Positions 38,246-47,349 of a stretch of DNA of 64,000 bases are shown piece after piece; the first letter of the stretch is position 1; each line of letters begins with the position of its first letter. The DNA is taken from assembly GCA_025358075.1 (NCBI GenBank), contig JANYKU010000046.1, positions 22,881 through 86,880 on the forward strand, written 5' to 3'. A program made the position numbers and the translations under genes. Under the pieces are notes generated by a model. The model searched no databases. It was given only the letters and a program-made list of their open reading frames with translations, and was not told where the DNA came from. The DNA is from Ilumatobacteraceae bacterium (GTDB lineage Bacteria; Actinomycetota; Acidimicrobiia; Acidimicrobiales; Ilumatobacteraceae).

Positions 38246-40684
38246 CTACAGGCGTGTGCGCGCCGAGGTCGGGTCGTACAGCGCACGCAGTGAGGACCTA
38301 GCGCCGACGGCAGTGCCTGCCACCTCGATGGAGTAACTCCCCTCCTCGAACCAGGCCCGCGGGTGGTCGGACGACGGAGCATGTACGTAGCCCATCCCGA
38401 TCGCCGACCCGATGGTGTGCCCGTACATCGCCGAGGTCAGGTGCCCGACGCAGCGTCCGTCGCGAAGGATGGGTTCGCCGTGCAGCAGCAGTGGCTCGGG
38501 GTCGTCGAGGGCGAATTGCACCAGCCGTCGACTGAATCCCCGTTCGCGTTGTGCGACCAGTGACTCGCGTCCGATGAAGTCACTCGGCTTGTCCCACGCC
38601 ACGGCGAATGCCAGCCCGGCCTCGAGCGGCGAGTCACCCGACGAGACGTCGTGTCCCCAACTGCGGTAGCCCTTCTCCAACCGCAGTGAGTTGAGCGCGT
38701 GATACCCGACCGGGCGGCCACCGGCGTCGATGATCGTGTCGTAGATGTGGGCAGCGATGTCGTAGGGGACCAACAGCTCCCAACCGAGCTCGCCGACGTA
38801 CGTGATGCGCGTGGCGCGGACGAACCCAAGACCAAGATCGATCTCACGCGACGAACCGAACTCGAACGCTTCATTCGACAAGTCGCAATCGGTCAAGGGT
38901 TGCAGCAACTCCCGCGACTCGGGACCCATGACCGCGATCATCGCCATCGTCCCCGAGACGTCGGTGACGGTGACGAACTCGTCGTCGCCGATGTGCCGGC
39001 GCAGCCAAGCGAGATCTCGTGGCATGGTGGCCGGCGCCGACAGCACCAGGAACTCGGCTTCATCGAGGCGCGTCACGGTGATGTCGGCTTCGATGCCGCC
39101 GAACCGGTTGAGCCACTGGCTGTACACGATGCGACCCACAACGACATCGATGTCGGCCGCGCAGAGACGCTGCAAGAAGCCGAAAGCGTCGCGGCCTTGC
39201 ACCAACAACTTCCCATAGGTGGAGATGTCGAACACGCCCACCGATTCACGGACGGCTCGATGCTCTGCAGCAGCGTGCTCGAACCAGTTCTGGCGGCCGT
39301 ACGAGTACTCGTATCGGCGATCGACACCATCGGGTGCATACCAATTGGGCCGCTCCCACCCGATCAGCTCGCCGAAGACCGCGCCACGAGCGGCCGTGCT
39401 GTCGTAGAGCGGGCTGCGGCGCAACGGCCGCGCACTCTGACGTTGATAGAACGGCCAATGCATGTCGTAGGCGACATCGAGCGTCTCTTTCACGCGCTGC
39501 TCGAGGAACCGGCGATTCGTCTCATGACGCATCACGCGCGCCGGGTTCGCCTCCGGTAAGTCGATCGACGGACGGCCATCGACGAGCCAATCCGCCAACA
39601 CCGACCCGATGCCGGGACCGGTGAGGAAACCGGTCGAGTTGAACCCGGCGGCGACGTAGAAGTTCTGCAGGTTCGGAGCCTCGCCGAAGTGGTAGGCGCC
39701 ATCGGGCGTGAAGCTCTCCGGACCACCGAAGAACAATCGGATGCCGGCGGTGGCCAACGCCGGTATCCGCCGCATCGCGATCTCGTAGAACTGCCCGAGG
39801 TGATCCCAATCGTCGGGGAGCTGCACGAAGGCGGCGTCGCCGGGAATCCCGTTCGACTGCCACGGGTAGCTACCGGGCTCGAAGAACCCGACCATCAGTC
39901 CGTCGCCCTCGTTCTTGACGTACATCCAGTCGTCGGAGCTCTTGATCGTCGGCAGACCACGAGCGAGGCCGGGAATCGCTTCGGTGACGACGTAGTAGTG
40001 AGCGAGGGCCTGCAGCGGCACCTGTACCCCGGCCAGCGCGGCGAGCTCGCGGCCCCACATGCCCCCGCAGTTGATGACGTACTCGGCCTCGATCGAACCA
40101 ACCGCGGTGTCGACGCCGGTGACCCGCCGGCCGTCGTGGCGAATGCCGACGACCGGAAGGTTCTCGAAGATGTGCACTCCACGCTGGCGAGCACCACGGG
40201 CCAGCGACATGGTCGTGTCAGTCGCGTTGCCGCGCCCATCCTCCGGGTAGAACAGCGACCCGACGAGCCCTTCCGAACTGAGCAGCGGGTACATCTCCAA
40301 CGTCTGGTCGACATCGAGGATGTCGACCGCGATGTCGTCGGGCTTGCTCACCGACGCCTGACGCAGGAGCTCGTGCCACCGATCGGCGTTCGAGGCCAGG
40401 TGCAGTGTGCCCGTCTGCTCCCAACCGGTCGACAGCCCGGTGTCGGCCTCGAGCGTCTTGAACACTTCGATGCTGCGCTTCACCACCTGACGCATCGCCG
40501 AGGTGGGCCGCGCCGTGGTGATCAGGCCGGCGGCGTGCCACGTGGTGCCGGACGTGAGTTGGTTGCGCTCCAGCAACACCACCTCGTTCCAGCCTCGCCT
40601 GGCGAGGTGGTAGGCGACGCTGCAACCCACGACGCCACCGCCGACGATGACGACACGAGCGCGATCCGGCAATCGGGTTTCCAT
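38246..40684 (-). CDS. FAD-dependent dehydrogenase with GcvT domain (dimethylglycine/sarcosine dehydrogenase-like)
   Basis: Two-domain flavoprotein of 812 residues. N-terminal DAO domain: FAD motif VVIVGGGVVGCSVAYHLA, then TSGTTWHAAGL, where the His is the covalent flavin site in dimethylglycine dehydrogenase. C-terminal half: glycine-cleavage T-type folate-binding domain (SVGVFDISTYGKLLVQG, YVGELGWELLVP, HALNSLRLEKGYRSWG). Members oxidatively demethylate N-methylated glycines and pass the one-carbon unit to tetrahydrofolate. ATG at 40684 begins at the flavin fold; nearby in-frame ATG at 40693 is possible. No one-carbon partner gene is adjacent. Confidence 0.9.
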   Translation of the reverse strand: METRLPDRARVVIVGGGVVGCSVAYHLARRGWNEVVLLERNQLTSGTTWHAAGLITTARPTSAMRQVVKRSIEVFKTLEADTGLSTGWEQTGTLHLASNADRWHELLRQASVSKPDDIAVDILDVDQTLEMYPLLSSEGLVGSLFYPEDGRGNATDTTMSLARGARQRGVHIFENLPVVGIRHDGRRVTGVDTAVGSIEAEYVINCGGMWGRELAALAGVQVPLQALAHYYVVTEAIPGLARGLPTIKSSDDWMYVKNEGDGLMVGFFEPGSYPWQSNGIPGDAAFVQLPDDWDHLGQFYEIAMRRIPALATAGIRLFFGGPESFTPDGAYHFGEAPNLQNFYVAAGFNSTGFLTGPGIGSVLADWLVDGRPSIDLPEANPARVMRHETNRRFLEQRVKETLDVAYDMHWPFYQRQSARPLRRSPLYDSTAARGAVFGELIGWERPNWYAPDGVDRRYEYSYGRQNWFEHAAAEHRAVRESVGVFDISTYGKLLVQGRDAFGFLQRLCAADIDVVVGRIVYSQWLNRFGGIEADITVTRLDEAEFLVLSAPATMPRDLAWLRRHIGDDEFVTVTDVSGTMAMIAVMGPESRELLQPLTDCDLSNEAFEFGSSREIDLGLGFVRATRITYVGELGWELLVPYDIAAHIYDTIIDAGGRPVGYHALNSLRLEKGYRSWGHDVSSGDSPLEAGLAFAVAWDKPSDFIGRESLVAQRERGFSRRLVQFALDDPEPLLLHGEPILRDGRCVGHLTSAMYGHTIGSAIGMGYVHAPSSDHPRAWFEEGSYSIEVAGTAVGARSSLRALYDPTSARTRL

Positions 40685-40783
40685 GCGACGCATTCTGCTA
40701 GGTCGACCCATCCACACACCGATCTGGGTGCCAGTCTTTTCCCAAGAGCATCTGTGAGACGAGCGTGGAACCCAGATCTCCTG

Positions 40784-40789
40784 AGGAGG
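40784..40789 (+). promoter_or_regulatory. Perfect Shine-Dalgarno before a small ORF
   Basis: AGGAGG, five bases before the GTG at 40795. It is the main evidence that the small ORF is translated. Confidence 0.5.
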
Positions 40790-40794
40790 CGCCA

Positions 40795-40983
40795 GTGAAG
40801 AAGCCAGCTGCGACAGCGGTACGGATCGCAGTACACGACCTATTGCGACGCCGTGCCGCGATGGCTGCCCCGCCGAACCGCCTGGCAACCCGAGAGCGAA
40901 AGTACGTGATCGCGCATCGCCACGGGGCTTTGGTCCCTAGCCGGGCGAGCGTCGACGTGCTTGCGTATGGAGAATTCGCCTAG
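40795..40983 (+). CDS. Small basic hypothetical protein
   Basis: Possible protein of 62 residues from GTG 40795: an Arg/Ala-rich, basic polypeptide (KKPAATAVRIAVHDLLRRRAA, then RLATRERKYVIAHRHGAL in pieces) with no membrane segment or known motif. Support: AGGAGG five bases upstream and placement 21 bases before the VOC gene, as if a leader cistron. It could act as a leader peptide or be spurious. Confidence 0.4.
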   Translation: MKKPAATAVRIAVHDLLRRRAAMAAPPNRLATRERKYVIAHRHGALVPSRASVDVLAYGEFA

Positions 40984-41004
40984 CTCTGCACGGGGAGATC
41001 GAAC

Positions 41005-41574
41005 ATGGCCCAAACGTCGTCATCCGGCCCGTCATTTCAGCACCTTGCACTGATGGTGCGCGACATCGACAAGTCGCATCGGTTCTACACCGAAGCCCTC
41101 GGGTTCGAGCAATGCGGAACCCTCGATCCGCAGGTGACGGTCCCCATGGTCGGGATCCCGGTCGACTTCCGCTTCTACCGCGGAGCTGCCGATCGTCATC
41201 ACGACTTCGCGCTTGTGCAGACCCCCGACCCATCGGCGTTCGAGGCGGCCAACACCGAGTGGAGCATGTTCGACAACAAGGTCGGCATCAACCACATCGC
41301 CATCTGCTACCCGTCCCGGGATGAGTTCCTGGCGCGTCTCCAACATCTCCGCGAGGTCGGTGTCGAGTTTCGGATGCGCGGAAATCACGGCATGACGCAC
41401 AGCGTCTACGTGTCGGACCCCGATGGCAACGGGATCGAGGTGCTGTACGAACTTCCGGAAGAGATGTGGGTCAACGACGTGAATGCCGCGCTCAACTACT
41501 TCGACCCTGTGCCACTCGACGGCGACGAGTCGCTCGAGGACAGCACCGAGAACCCGGTCTTCTCGAGGAACTGA
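41005..41574 (+). CDS. VOC family (glyoxalase/extradiol dioxygenase-like) protein
   Basis: Metal-dependent vicinal-oxygen-chelate protein of 189 residues. Seen: two beta-alpha-beta repeats with FQHLALMVRDIDKSHRFYTE and INHIAICYPSRDEF, and the late metal-ligand segment VSDPDGNGIEVLYE. The first module's His and last Glu fit a single metal site, as in extradiol dioxygenases or glyoxalase I. Reaction unknown. An acidic C-terminal extension of about 30 residues is unusual. Confidence 0.85.
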   Translation: MAQTSSSGPSFQHLALMVRDIDKSHRFYTEALGFEQCGTLDPQVTVPMVGIPVDFRFYRGAADRHHDFALVQTPDPSAFEAANTEWSMFDNKVGINHIAICYPSRDEFLARLQHLREVGVEFRMRGNHGMTHSVYVSDPDGNGIEVLYELPEEMWVNDVNAALNYFDPVPLDGDESLEDSTENPVFSRN

Positions 41575-41583
41575 ACGACGTGA

Positions 41584-42048
41584 TCACACCGTGCGATCAT
41601 CGAGGAGGAAGACGGGGTGGCGCGGTGCGATGGCAGATAGTTGATCGTCGGTGGATGTGGCGCTCACACCATCGAAGAACACACCGACCTCGGCCTTCCA
41701 GCGCTTGAGATAGGCGCGCAGGATCTCAACCTTGTCGGCGTCGGCGATCTCGGTGGCTACCCGGTGCTGGCGCTTGCGGCCGAGGAGCAGATCGAGCTCG
41801 CCGCCGACGGCCCGCACGTTGCGAACCCACTGGCCCTCACCTCGGGGCGACACGAGATACTCGTGCCCGTTGTGACGGAGGAGGTTGACAGGCACCCGGC
41901 GCGGTGTGCCCGACGTGCGCCCCTTGACCTCGAGCTCCCGGCTGCCCCAGACGCTGAGGCCGAGGCGGGTGAGACCGGCGACGGCCCGGTTGAAGACGTG
42001 TTGGGTGAACCAGCCAGGTCGGCGGTAGTGAGGAGCGGTCTCGGTCAT
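41584..42048 (-). CDS. Deazaflavin (F420)-dependent nitroreductase-like (Ddn) protein
   Basis: Small split-barrel flavin/F420 protein of 154 residues. Seen: LEVKGRTSGTPRRVPVNLL, YLVSPRGEGQWVRNVRA and ELDLLLGRKRQHRVATEI, the order typical of the actinobacterial Ddn family. ATG at 42048 begins at the family N-terminus; the open frame upstream is spurious. Convergent with the VOC gene. Confidence 0.88.
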   Translation of the reverse strand: MTETAPHYRRPGWFTQHVFNRAVAGLTRLGLSVWGSRELEVKGRTSGTPRRVPVNLLRHNGHEYLVSPRGEGQWVRNVRAVGGELDLLLGRKRQHRVATEIADADKVEILRAYLKRWKAEVGVFFDGVSATSTDDQLSAIAPRHPVFLLDDRTV

Positions 42049-42083
42049 CGTCGCAGAATATTCGGCCGAAGTGCGTAATCCCG

Positions 42084-43025
42084 ATGCACTATTTCGCATC
42101 GCGACTACGCACTTCCTCGGGAGCCGTGCCGGGCGAGCCTGTGGGCGAGACTGGTGCGGTGGTGGTCGTGGTGTTGTCGTTACTTGCTGCGTCGGCGTTC
42201 GGTGCGTCCGTTGCCCTCCAGGCTCACGAGGCGACCGCGGTGGCAGCCCGTCGCTCGTTGCGGTTGGGCTTGTTGGCGAGCGTGGCGACCCGCCCACTGT
42301 GGTTGATCGGACTGGCCGGCGACATCTGCGGCTTCGCGTTGCAGACGGCAGCGTTGTCGTTCGGGTCGCTGGTCGTCGTCCAGCCACTGCTGACGCTCGG
42401 CTTGATCGTCGCGTTGGGTGTCGGAGCTCGTCTCGCACACCGTGCGCTGCGCGGGTGGGAATGGCGTGCGGTGGCAGGCGTACTCGGGGGCCTCGTCGTG
42501 TTTTACATCGCGGCCCGGCCGACGACACAGAGCGACGCGGTCGCCTCGGCCCAAGGTTGGTCGACGGTCGGCGCGATCGTCGGCGCTACGACGATCGTCC
42601 TGCTGGCGGTTGGTCGAGGCGCGGGCTCGACCGGGAGGGCCGTGATGTTCGGTGCTGCGGCCGGGTGCGCCGAGGCGGTCATGGCAGTTGTCTCGAAAGC
42701 CTTCGGCGACCGGCTCGGCGGGGGTGTCATCGGCGCGCTGGAAAGTTGGGAGCCCTACGTGCTGATCGTCTGTGGGATCGTGACGCTGCTCATCGTGCAG
42801 AGCGCGTATCAGTTGGGACGTTCGACCGTGACGTTGCCGGTGATCACGGTGACCGAGCCCGTCGTGTCGATGGTGATCGGGGTGGGCCTGTTTCGAGAAC
42901 ACTTCCACTTGGGCATCTTGCGCGGATTGTTCACCGTTGCAGGCTTGGGGCTGGTCGTGCGTAGTCTGGTCGTACTGGCGCGGGACCCGGCGCTGGCTCC
43001 TACTGGCCAGGATGGCAGGACGTGA
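42084..43025 (+). CDS. DMT (EamA-like) membrane protein, first gene of a glycan cassette
   Basis: Integral membrane protein of up to 313 residues with about ten hydrophobic helices in two halves, as in the drug/metabolite transporter superfamily. Features: AASAFGASVALQAHEA, GFALQTAALSFGSLVVVQPLL, VTLPVITVTEPVVSMVIG. Start uncertain: ATG 42084 or a later GTG near the first helix. Its stop overlaps the aminotransferase start as GTGA (43022). Some DMT proteins flip lipid-linked sugars (ArnE/F type), which fits the sugar enzymes downstream, but that role is inferred. Confidence 0.82.
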   Translation: MHYFASRLRTSSGAVPGEPVGETGAVVVVVLSLLAASAFGASVALQAHEATAVAARRSLRLGLLASVATRPLWLIGLAGDICGFALQTAALSFGSLVVVQPLLTLGLIVALGVGARLAHRALRGWEWRAVAGVLGGLVVFYIAARPTTQSDAVASAQGWSTVGAIVGATTIVLLAVGRGAGSTGRAVMFGAAAGCAEAVMAVVSKAFGDRLGGGVIGALESWEPYVLIVCGIVTLLIVQSAYQLGRSTVTLPVITVTEPVVSMVIGVGLFREHFHLGILRGLFTVAGLGLVVRSLVVLARDPALAPTGQDGRT

Positions 43026-44140
43026 AGATCGAAGCAGCACGCATCGTGTTCGGTGATGACGACCGAGCCGAGATCCTGCGACGCGTCGACGAATCGCTGT
43101 GCACCGGAAGCCTCACGTTGGGGCCGCACACCCTCGAATTGGAGCAGCAGTTCGCAGCCCGCCACGGCGCGGCGTTCGCCGTGGCGACGAACAGCGGTAC
43201 TAGCGCGCTCGAGATCATCTTCCGCACCCTCGGCGTCGAGGGCAAGGAGGTCGTGGTCCCGGCGAACACGTTCTTCGCGACCGCGGCCGCAGTCATTCAC
43301 GCCGGCGGCCGGGTTCGCTTCGCTGATGTCGACCCGGCAACGTTCGCTCTCGATGTCGCCTCGCTGGACGCGGCGATCACCGCGGACACCGTCGGCGTCG
43401 TCCACGTGCACATCGGCGGTCTGGTCAGCCCGGAGATCGCGGCGATCGCCGAGTTCTGCCGGGATCGGGGTCTGTGGTTGGTAGAGGATGCGGCGCACGC
43501 CCACGGGGCGTCGTTCAACGGCCGGTCCGCTGGAACGTTCGGCGTCGCCTCGGCCTTCTCGCTCTACCCGACGAAGGTGATCACCAGCGCCGAGGGCGGC
43601 GTGATCGTGACCAACGTCCAACGTTTCCGCGACGAAGCCATGTTGTATCGAGATCAGGGCAAGGCCGGCTTCCTCGGCGGCGATCACGTGAGGATGGGAT
43701 ACGCGTGGAGGCTGTCCGAGATCCACGCGGCGATTGGTGTGGTCCACCTCGCTCGGCTCGACGAGTTCATCGCCCGCCGCAGTTCGATCGCCGCGCTCTA
43801 CCGGCGAGAGCTGGCCGCTGTCGACGGCATCCGGCCGCTGGCCCTTCCCGACGGATGCGTCTCCAACGTCTACAAGTTCATCGCCCTACTCTCGCCCGGC
43901 GCCGACCGTGCCGAGTTCAAGCAGTCGCTGCGGCAACACGGCGTGTCGGCAAGCGGCGAGGTCTACGCCCGCCCGCTTCACGATCAACCGATCTTCGCCG
44001 ACGTGCAGCACGGCCCGCTTCCCGCGTGCGACGACGTGTGCGCCAGACACGTGTGCCTCCCACTCCATTCCGACATGACGGAAGAAGAAGCGATGTACGT
44101 CGTTTCCAGCGTCAAGAACGTGCTGTCAGGCGATGACTGA
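43022..44140 (+). CDS. DegT/DnrJ/EryC1/StrS family PLP aminotransferase
   Basis: Sugar aminotransferase of 372 residues. Seen: TNSGTSALEIIFRTL, PANTFFATAAAVIHAGG, DAAHAHGASFNGRSAG and the internal aldimine lysine K185 in LYPTKVITSAEGG. The family transaminates keto-sugars linked to nucleotides, for deoxyamino sugars in surface glycans or antibiotics. GTG start overlaps the DMT gene; its stop is overlapped by the epimerase start by 8 bases. Confidence 0.92.
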   Translation: MKIEAARIVFGDDDRAEILRRVDESLCTGSLTLGPHTLELEQQFAARHGAAFAVATNSGTSALEIIFRTLGVEGKEVVVPANTFFATAAAVIHAGGRVRFADVDPATFALDVASLDAAITADTVGVVHVHIGGLVSPEIAAIAEFCRDRGLWLVEDAAHAHGASFNGRSAGTFGVASAFSLYPTKVITSAEGGVIVTNVQRFRDEAMLYRDQGKAGFLGGDHVRMGYAWRLSEIHAAIGVVHLARLDEFIARRSSIAALYRRELAAVDGIRPLALPDGCVSNVYKFIALLSPGADRAEFKQSLRQHGVSASGEVYARPLHDQPIFADVQHGPLPACDDVCARHVCLPLHSDMTEEEAMYVVSSVKNVLSGDD

Positions 44141-45080
44141 CGCACTGCACATCGCGGTCACCGGCGGCTCGGGATTCATCGGGTCCAACGTCGTCGATGC
44201 CCTCGTCGCAGCGGGTCACCGCGTCACCGTGCTCGACGTACGACCGCCCCATCGCAGTGACGTCGGGTACATACCGCTCGACATCACCGACGTCGATGCC
44301 TTGACCGCGGCGTTCGACGGTGTCGACGTGGTGTTCCACCTCGCCGCCGTGTCGAACATCAACGACGCATTCGATCACCCGCTCGAGACCATCGCCGTCA
44401 ACGTGTCGGGCACCACGAACGTCTGGGAGGCCGCGCGGCGTTGCGGAGTGCGGCGGGCAGTGTTCGCAAGCACGGTGTGGGTCTATGCCGGCGCCCTCGG
44501 GCCCGGTCCGTTCGACGAAGAGACGCCGTTTCACCTTCCCGGCGCCGGCCACATCTACACCAGTTCCAAGATTGCCGCCGAGATGGTGGTGCACAACTAC
44601 CACGAGCTCTACGGGCAGCCGTTCACGATCCTGCGCTACGGAATCCCATATGGGCCGCGCATGCGCGAGGCGTTGGTGATCCCACAATTCATCCGGCGTG
44701 CGCTCGAGGGCACGCCCATCACCATCAACGGCGACGGCAGCCAGTTCCGCAACTACGTCTACGTGGCCGACCTCTGCGACGCCCACATCCGCGCCCTCGC
44801 TCCCGCTGCCGAGAACGAGGTGATCAACCTCGAAGGCACCGAGCCGATCACGGTGCTGCGCCTCGCCGAGACGATCCGCTCGATCATCGGCGACCGCGTC
44901 GTGATCGAACACGTGCCCGCTCGGGTCGGCGACTACGGCGGGAAGGAGGTCTCGGCAGCGAAAGCGTTGCGCCTTCTCGGTTGGACCGCACCGACACCGT
45001 TCGAGGAGGGGATGCGGCGCACGATCGAGTCCTACATCGAGGGCCGCAACGGCCCGCCCGGCACTCCAACCGTCCCATGA
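44133..45080 (+). CDS. NAD-dependent sugar epimerase/dehydratase (extended SDR)
   Basis: Nucleotide-sugar modifying enzyme of 315 residues. Seen: NAD motif TGGSGFIGSNVVDAL, FHLAAVSNINDAF, catalytic YTSSK with upstream ASTVWVY, and NYVYVADLCDAH. It resembles UDP-glucose 4-epimerases and dTDP-sugar dehydratases; which reaction it performs cannot be told. Overlaps both neighbours (ATGACTGA upstream; ATGA downstream). Confidence 0.91.
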   Translation: MTDALHIAVTGGSGFIGSNVVDALVAAGHRVTVLDVRPPHRSDVGYIPLDITDVDALTAAFDGVDVVFHLAAVSNINDAFDHPLETIAVNVSGTTNVWEAARRCGVRRAVFASTVWVYAGALGPGPFDEETPFHLPGAGHIYTSSKIAAEMVVHNYHELYGQPFTILRYGIPYGPRMREALVIPQFIRRALEGTPITINGDGSQFRNYVYVADLCDAHIRALAPAAENEVINLEGTEPITVLRLAETIRSIIGDRVVIEHVPARVGDYGGKEVSAAKALRLLGWTAPTPFEEGMRRTIESYIEGRNGPPGTPTVP

Positions 45081-45808
45081 GCCACCGTCCTGCGGCAGCG
45101 CTCGCGGGTTGCATCGGCGGCGCGGCGGTTCTCGCCCACATGTTGCCGAGCGTGCTGGTACTCGGTCAGTGGACACAGGCCCGGTCTGCGCCTCGGCAGC
45201 GATGCATCTGGCGCGGCAGCGACTGCGCCCGGGTTGCCCTCACGTTCGACGATGGGCCCCAGCCGGGCATGACCGTGAAGGCGCTCGATCGTCTCGACTC
45301 GCTCGGCCTGAAGGCAACGTTCTTCTGCCTCGGTCAAAACGTCGTGCGGTTCCCCGACCTGACACGAGAGATCGCCGCCAGGGGCCATGAAGTCGCGACA
45401 CACGGTCACGTGCACCAGTCGCACTTCCGCCACTCCCCCGCGTGGGTCGCCGCCGACCTGCACCGCTCGATCGATGCCATCGTCGACGCGGGGCTGCCGG
45501 CGCCTCGCTGGTTCCGCCCGCCGTACGGACACGTCACTGGCGGCACGCTGATGCATGCCCACCTGAACGGACTGCCCGTCGTGTTGTGGTCGGCGATGGG
45601 CAAGGAATGGGTCGAACCGTCGGCGTCGGCCGTGGCGCATCGCGTCGAGCGATCGCTGTCTCGTGGCGCGATCGTGCTGCTGCACGACGCCGAGATCAAC
45701 CCCGGGTCGACAGAGCGGGTGACCGAGGCGCTGCCGCACATCGCCACCGCGCTCAGCGAACAAGGCTGGTCGTCGGCGACACTCGGCGAACTGATGTCGG
45801 TCGAATGA
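45077..45808 (+). CDS. Polysaccharide deacetylase (NodB-homology, CE4)
   Basis: Protein of 243 residues with an N-terminal hydrophobic segment (about 5-30) that may be a signal anchor, then a NodB domain: TFDDGP (catalytic Asp and metal Asp), HGHVHQSH (metal His pair), RPPYGHV and LHDAEIN. It would remove N-acetyl groups from a glycan or glycolipid, outside or at the membrane. ATGA overlaps both the epimerase and the following glycosyltransferase. Confidence 0.92.
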   Translation: MSHRPAAALAGCIGGAAVLAHMLPSVLVLGQWTQARSAPRQRCIWRGSDCARVALTFDDGPQPGMTVKALDRLDSLGLKATFFCLGQNVVRFPDLTREIAARGHEVATHGHVHQSHFRHSPAWVAADLHRSIDAIVDAGLPAPRWFRPPYGHVTGGTLMHAHLNGLPVVLWSAMGKEWVEPSASAVAHRVERSLSRGAIVLLHDAEINPGSTERVTEALPHIATALSEQGWSSATLGELMSVE

Positions 45809-46893
45809 GCACCCGCAACGTGTTGATCCTCTCCGGCCGCTTCGGCAAAGGACACGACACCGTTGCGGAAGCAACTGCCGCAGCGCTGGCCCCACTCGAC
45901 GTCGATTGCCACATCCTCGACGCGGTCGCACTGCTCGGGCGATCCGGCGGCGCTGCCGGTGATCGGATCTTCCGCACGTTGCTGTCCGTGCCCGCGGTGT
46001 ACGACTCGTTGCACTTCAGCCAACTGCGCACCGGTGGCCGGCTGGCGCGGTGGATGGATCGCACGGCGGTGAACGCGATGTATCCCCGGTTCCTCGATGA
46101 GGTGCGACGGTTCCCACCGGATCTGATCGTGTCGGTGTTCGCGACGGGTGCCGGCGCCGCGGCGCGCTACAAGATCGATCACCCCGGCACGGTCACGGCG
46201 GTGTTCATCACCGACTCGTATGCCCACCGGTTGTGGGTGCACGAGGGGACCGACATCTTCCTCACCACGTCGGCGCTCGGGGCACGCTCGGTGCAGGGAT
46301 TCCTTCCCCGAGCCCACGTCGAGGTGGTCACCCACCCCACCAGACCGGCGTTCTACGCAGCACCCGACCGAGCGGCCGCCAGGGCCGCGCTCGGCGTACC
46401 GACGGAGGCGCGTTGCGTCTTGTTGATGTCTGGCGCCTGGGGCATCGGGCCGCTCGCCGAGTGCGCCACCCAGTTGGCCCAGGCCGGGATCTGGGTGCTC
46501 GCCGTGGGTGGAAGCAACGAACGACTGGTTCGCCAACTACGGCTCGTCGCCACCGCCAACCCGCGCGTGATCCCGTTCGGCTTCACCGATCGAGTGCCAG
46601 AACTGATGGCCGCCAGTGACGCGGTGATCACCTCGTCCGGCGACACGTGCCGCGAAGCGCGCGTCGTCGGCCGAGGCCTGATCCTGCTCGACGTCGTCCC
46701 CGGGCACGGCCGCGAGAACCTCATGCACGAGCTCGAGCTGGGCGCGGCCGTCGTCAGCACGTCGGACCCGCGAACTCTCGTGCTCGCCGCGCAAGCCGTC
46801 CTCGAGAATCCACAGGACATCACACCGGTGCAGAGCCCCGACCGTTGGGAGCACGAGCTGCGCGCCGCGCTCGCGTCCGTCGGATTCGATTGA
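45805..46893 (+). CDS. Glycosyltransferase, MGDG-synthase/MurG-like (GT28)
   Basis: GT-B glycosyltransferase of 362 residues. The N-terminal GRFGKGHDTVAEATAAAL matches the acceptor-side signature of MGDG synthases and diacylglycerol glucosyltransferases (GxGH). The C-terminal half has AVGGSNERLVRQL, FGFTDRVPELMAASDAVIT and the donor-site PGHGRENLMHELELGAAV. It would glycosylate a lipid such as diacylglycerol or a polyprenyl carrier. Last gene of the overlapping cassette. Confidence 0.88.
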   Translation: MSTRNVLILSGRFGKGHDTVAEATAAALAPLDVDCHILDAVALLGRSGGAAGDRIFRTLLSVPAVYDSLHFSQLRTGGRLARWMDRTAVNAMYPRFLDEVRRFPPDLIVSVFATGAGAAARYKIDHPGTVTAVFITDSYAHRLWVHEGTDIFLTTSALGARSVQGFLPRAHVEVVTHPTRPAFYAAPDRAAARAALGVPTEARCVLLMSGAWGIGPLAECATQLAQAGIWVLAVGGSNERLVRQLRLVATANPRVIPFGFTDRVPELMAASDAVITSSGDTCREARVVGRGLILLDVVPGHGRENLMHELELGAAVVSTSDPRTLVLAAQAVLENPQDITPVQSPDRWEHELRAALASVGFD

Positions 46894-47001
46894 CGGAGGG
46901 CCCGACGAAATCTTCTGCTGGTGTCGAAATCGACGTATGCCAGTCGTCGGAAACGTGTACCTACGGAGTTCCGTAGCACTCACACACACAGGAGGAATCC
47001 G

Positions 47002-47316
47002 ATGTCGAAGTACGTACTTGCCTACCACGGCGGAAGCATGCCCGAGACCCCCGCCGACCAAGAGAAGGTCATGAACGCCTGGATCGCGTGGTTCGTCGAA
47101 CTGGGTGCCGCGGTGATCGACGGCGGCAATCCAACCGGTCGATCCAAGACGGTCTCCACCGACGGCTCCGCCACCGATGGCGGAGGAGCCAACCCAGTCA
47201 CCGGCTACAGCCTCATCACGGCCAACGACCTCGACGGCGCAGTTGCACTTGCCAAGGGATGCCCGATCCTGGCGGCCGGTGGATCTGTCGAAGTGGCCGA
47301 AGCCATCGACATGTGA
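47002..47316 (+). CDS. YCII/DGPF-like small protein
   Basis: Small alpha-beta barrel protein of 104 residues: YVLAYHGGSMPETPADQ, WFVELGAAVIDGGNPTG and GYSLITANDLDGAVALA. Related to the protein at 14403, but the DGPF tetrad is not present. The ATG at 47002 follows AGGAGG (46990-46995) by six bases, fixing the start. No sigma factor adjoins it. Function unknown. Confidence 0.8.
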   Translation: MSKYVLAYHGGSMPETPADQEKVMNAWIAWFVELGAAVIDGGNPTGRSKTVSTDGSATDGGGANPVTGYSLITANDLDGAVALAKGCPILAAGGSVEVAEAIDM

Positions 47317-47349
47317 CCGCGGGCGTCGCTGCAGTGTTCAGTTGTTCGA

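Noticed and set aside
46975..46990. CA dinucleotide run before the YCII-like gene, considered as a phase-variation tract
   Set aside because: Only about five or six units, too short to be unstable.
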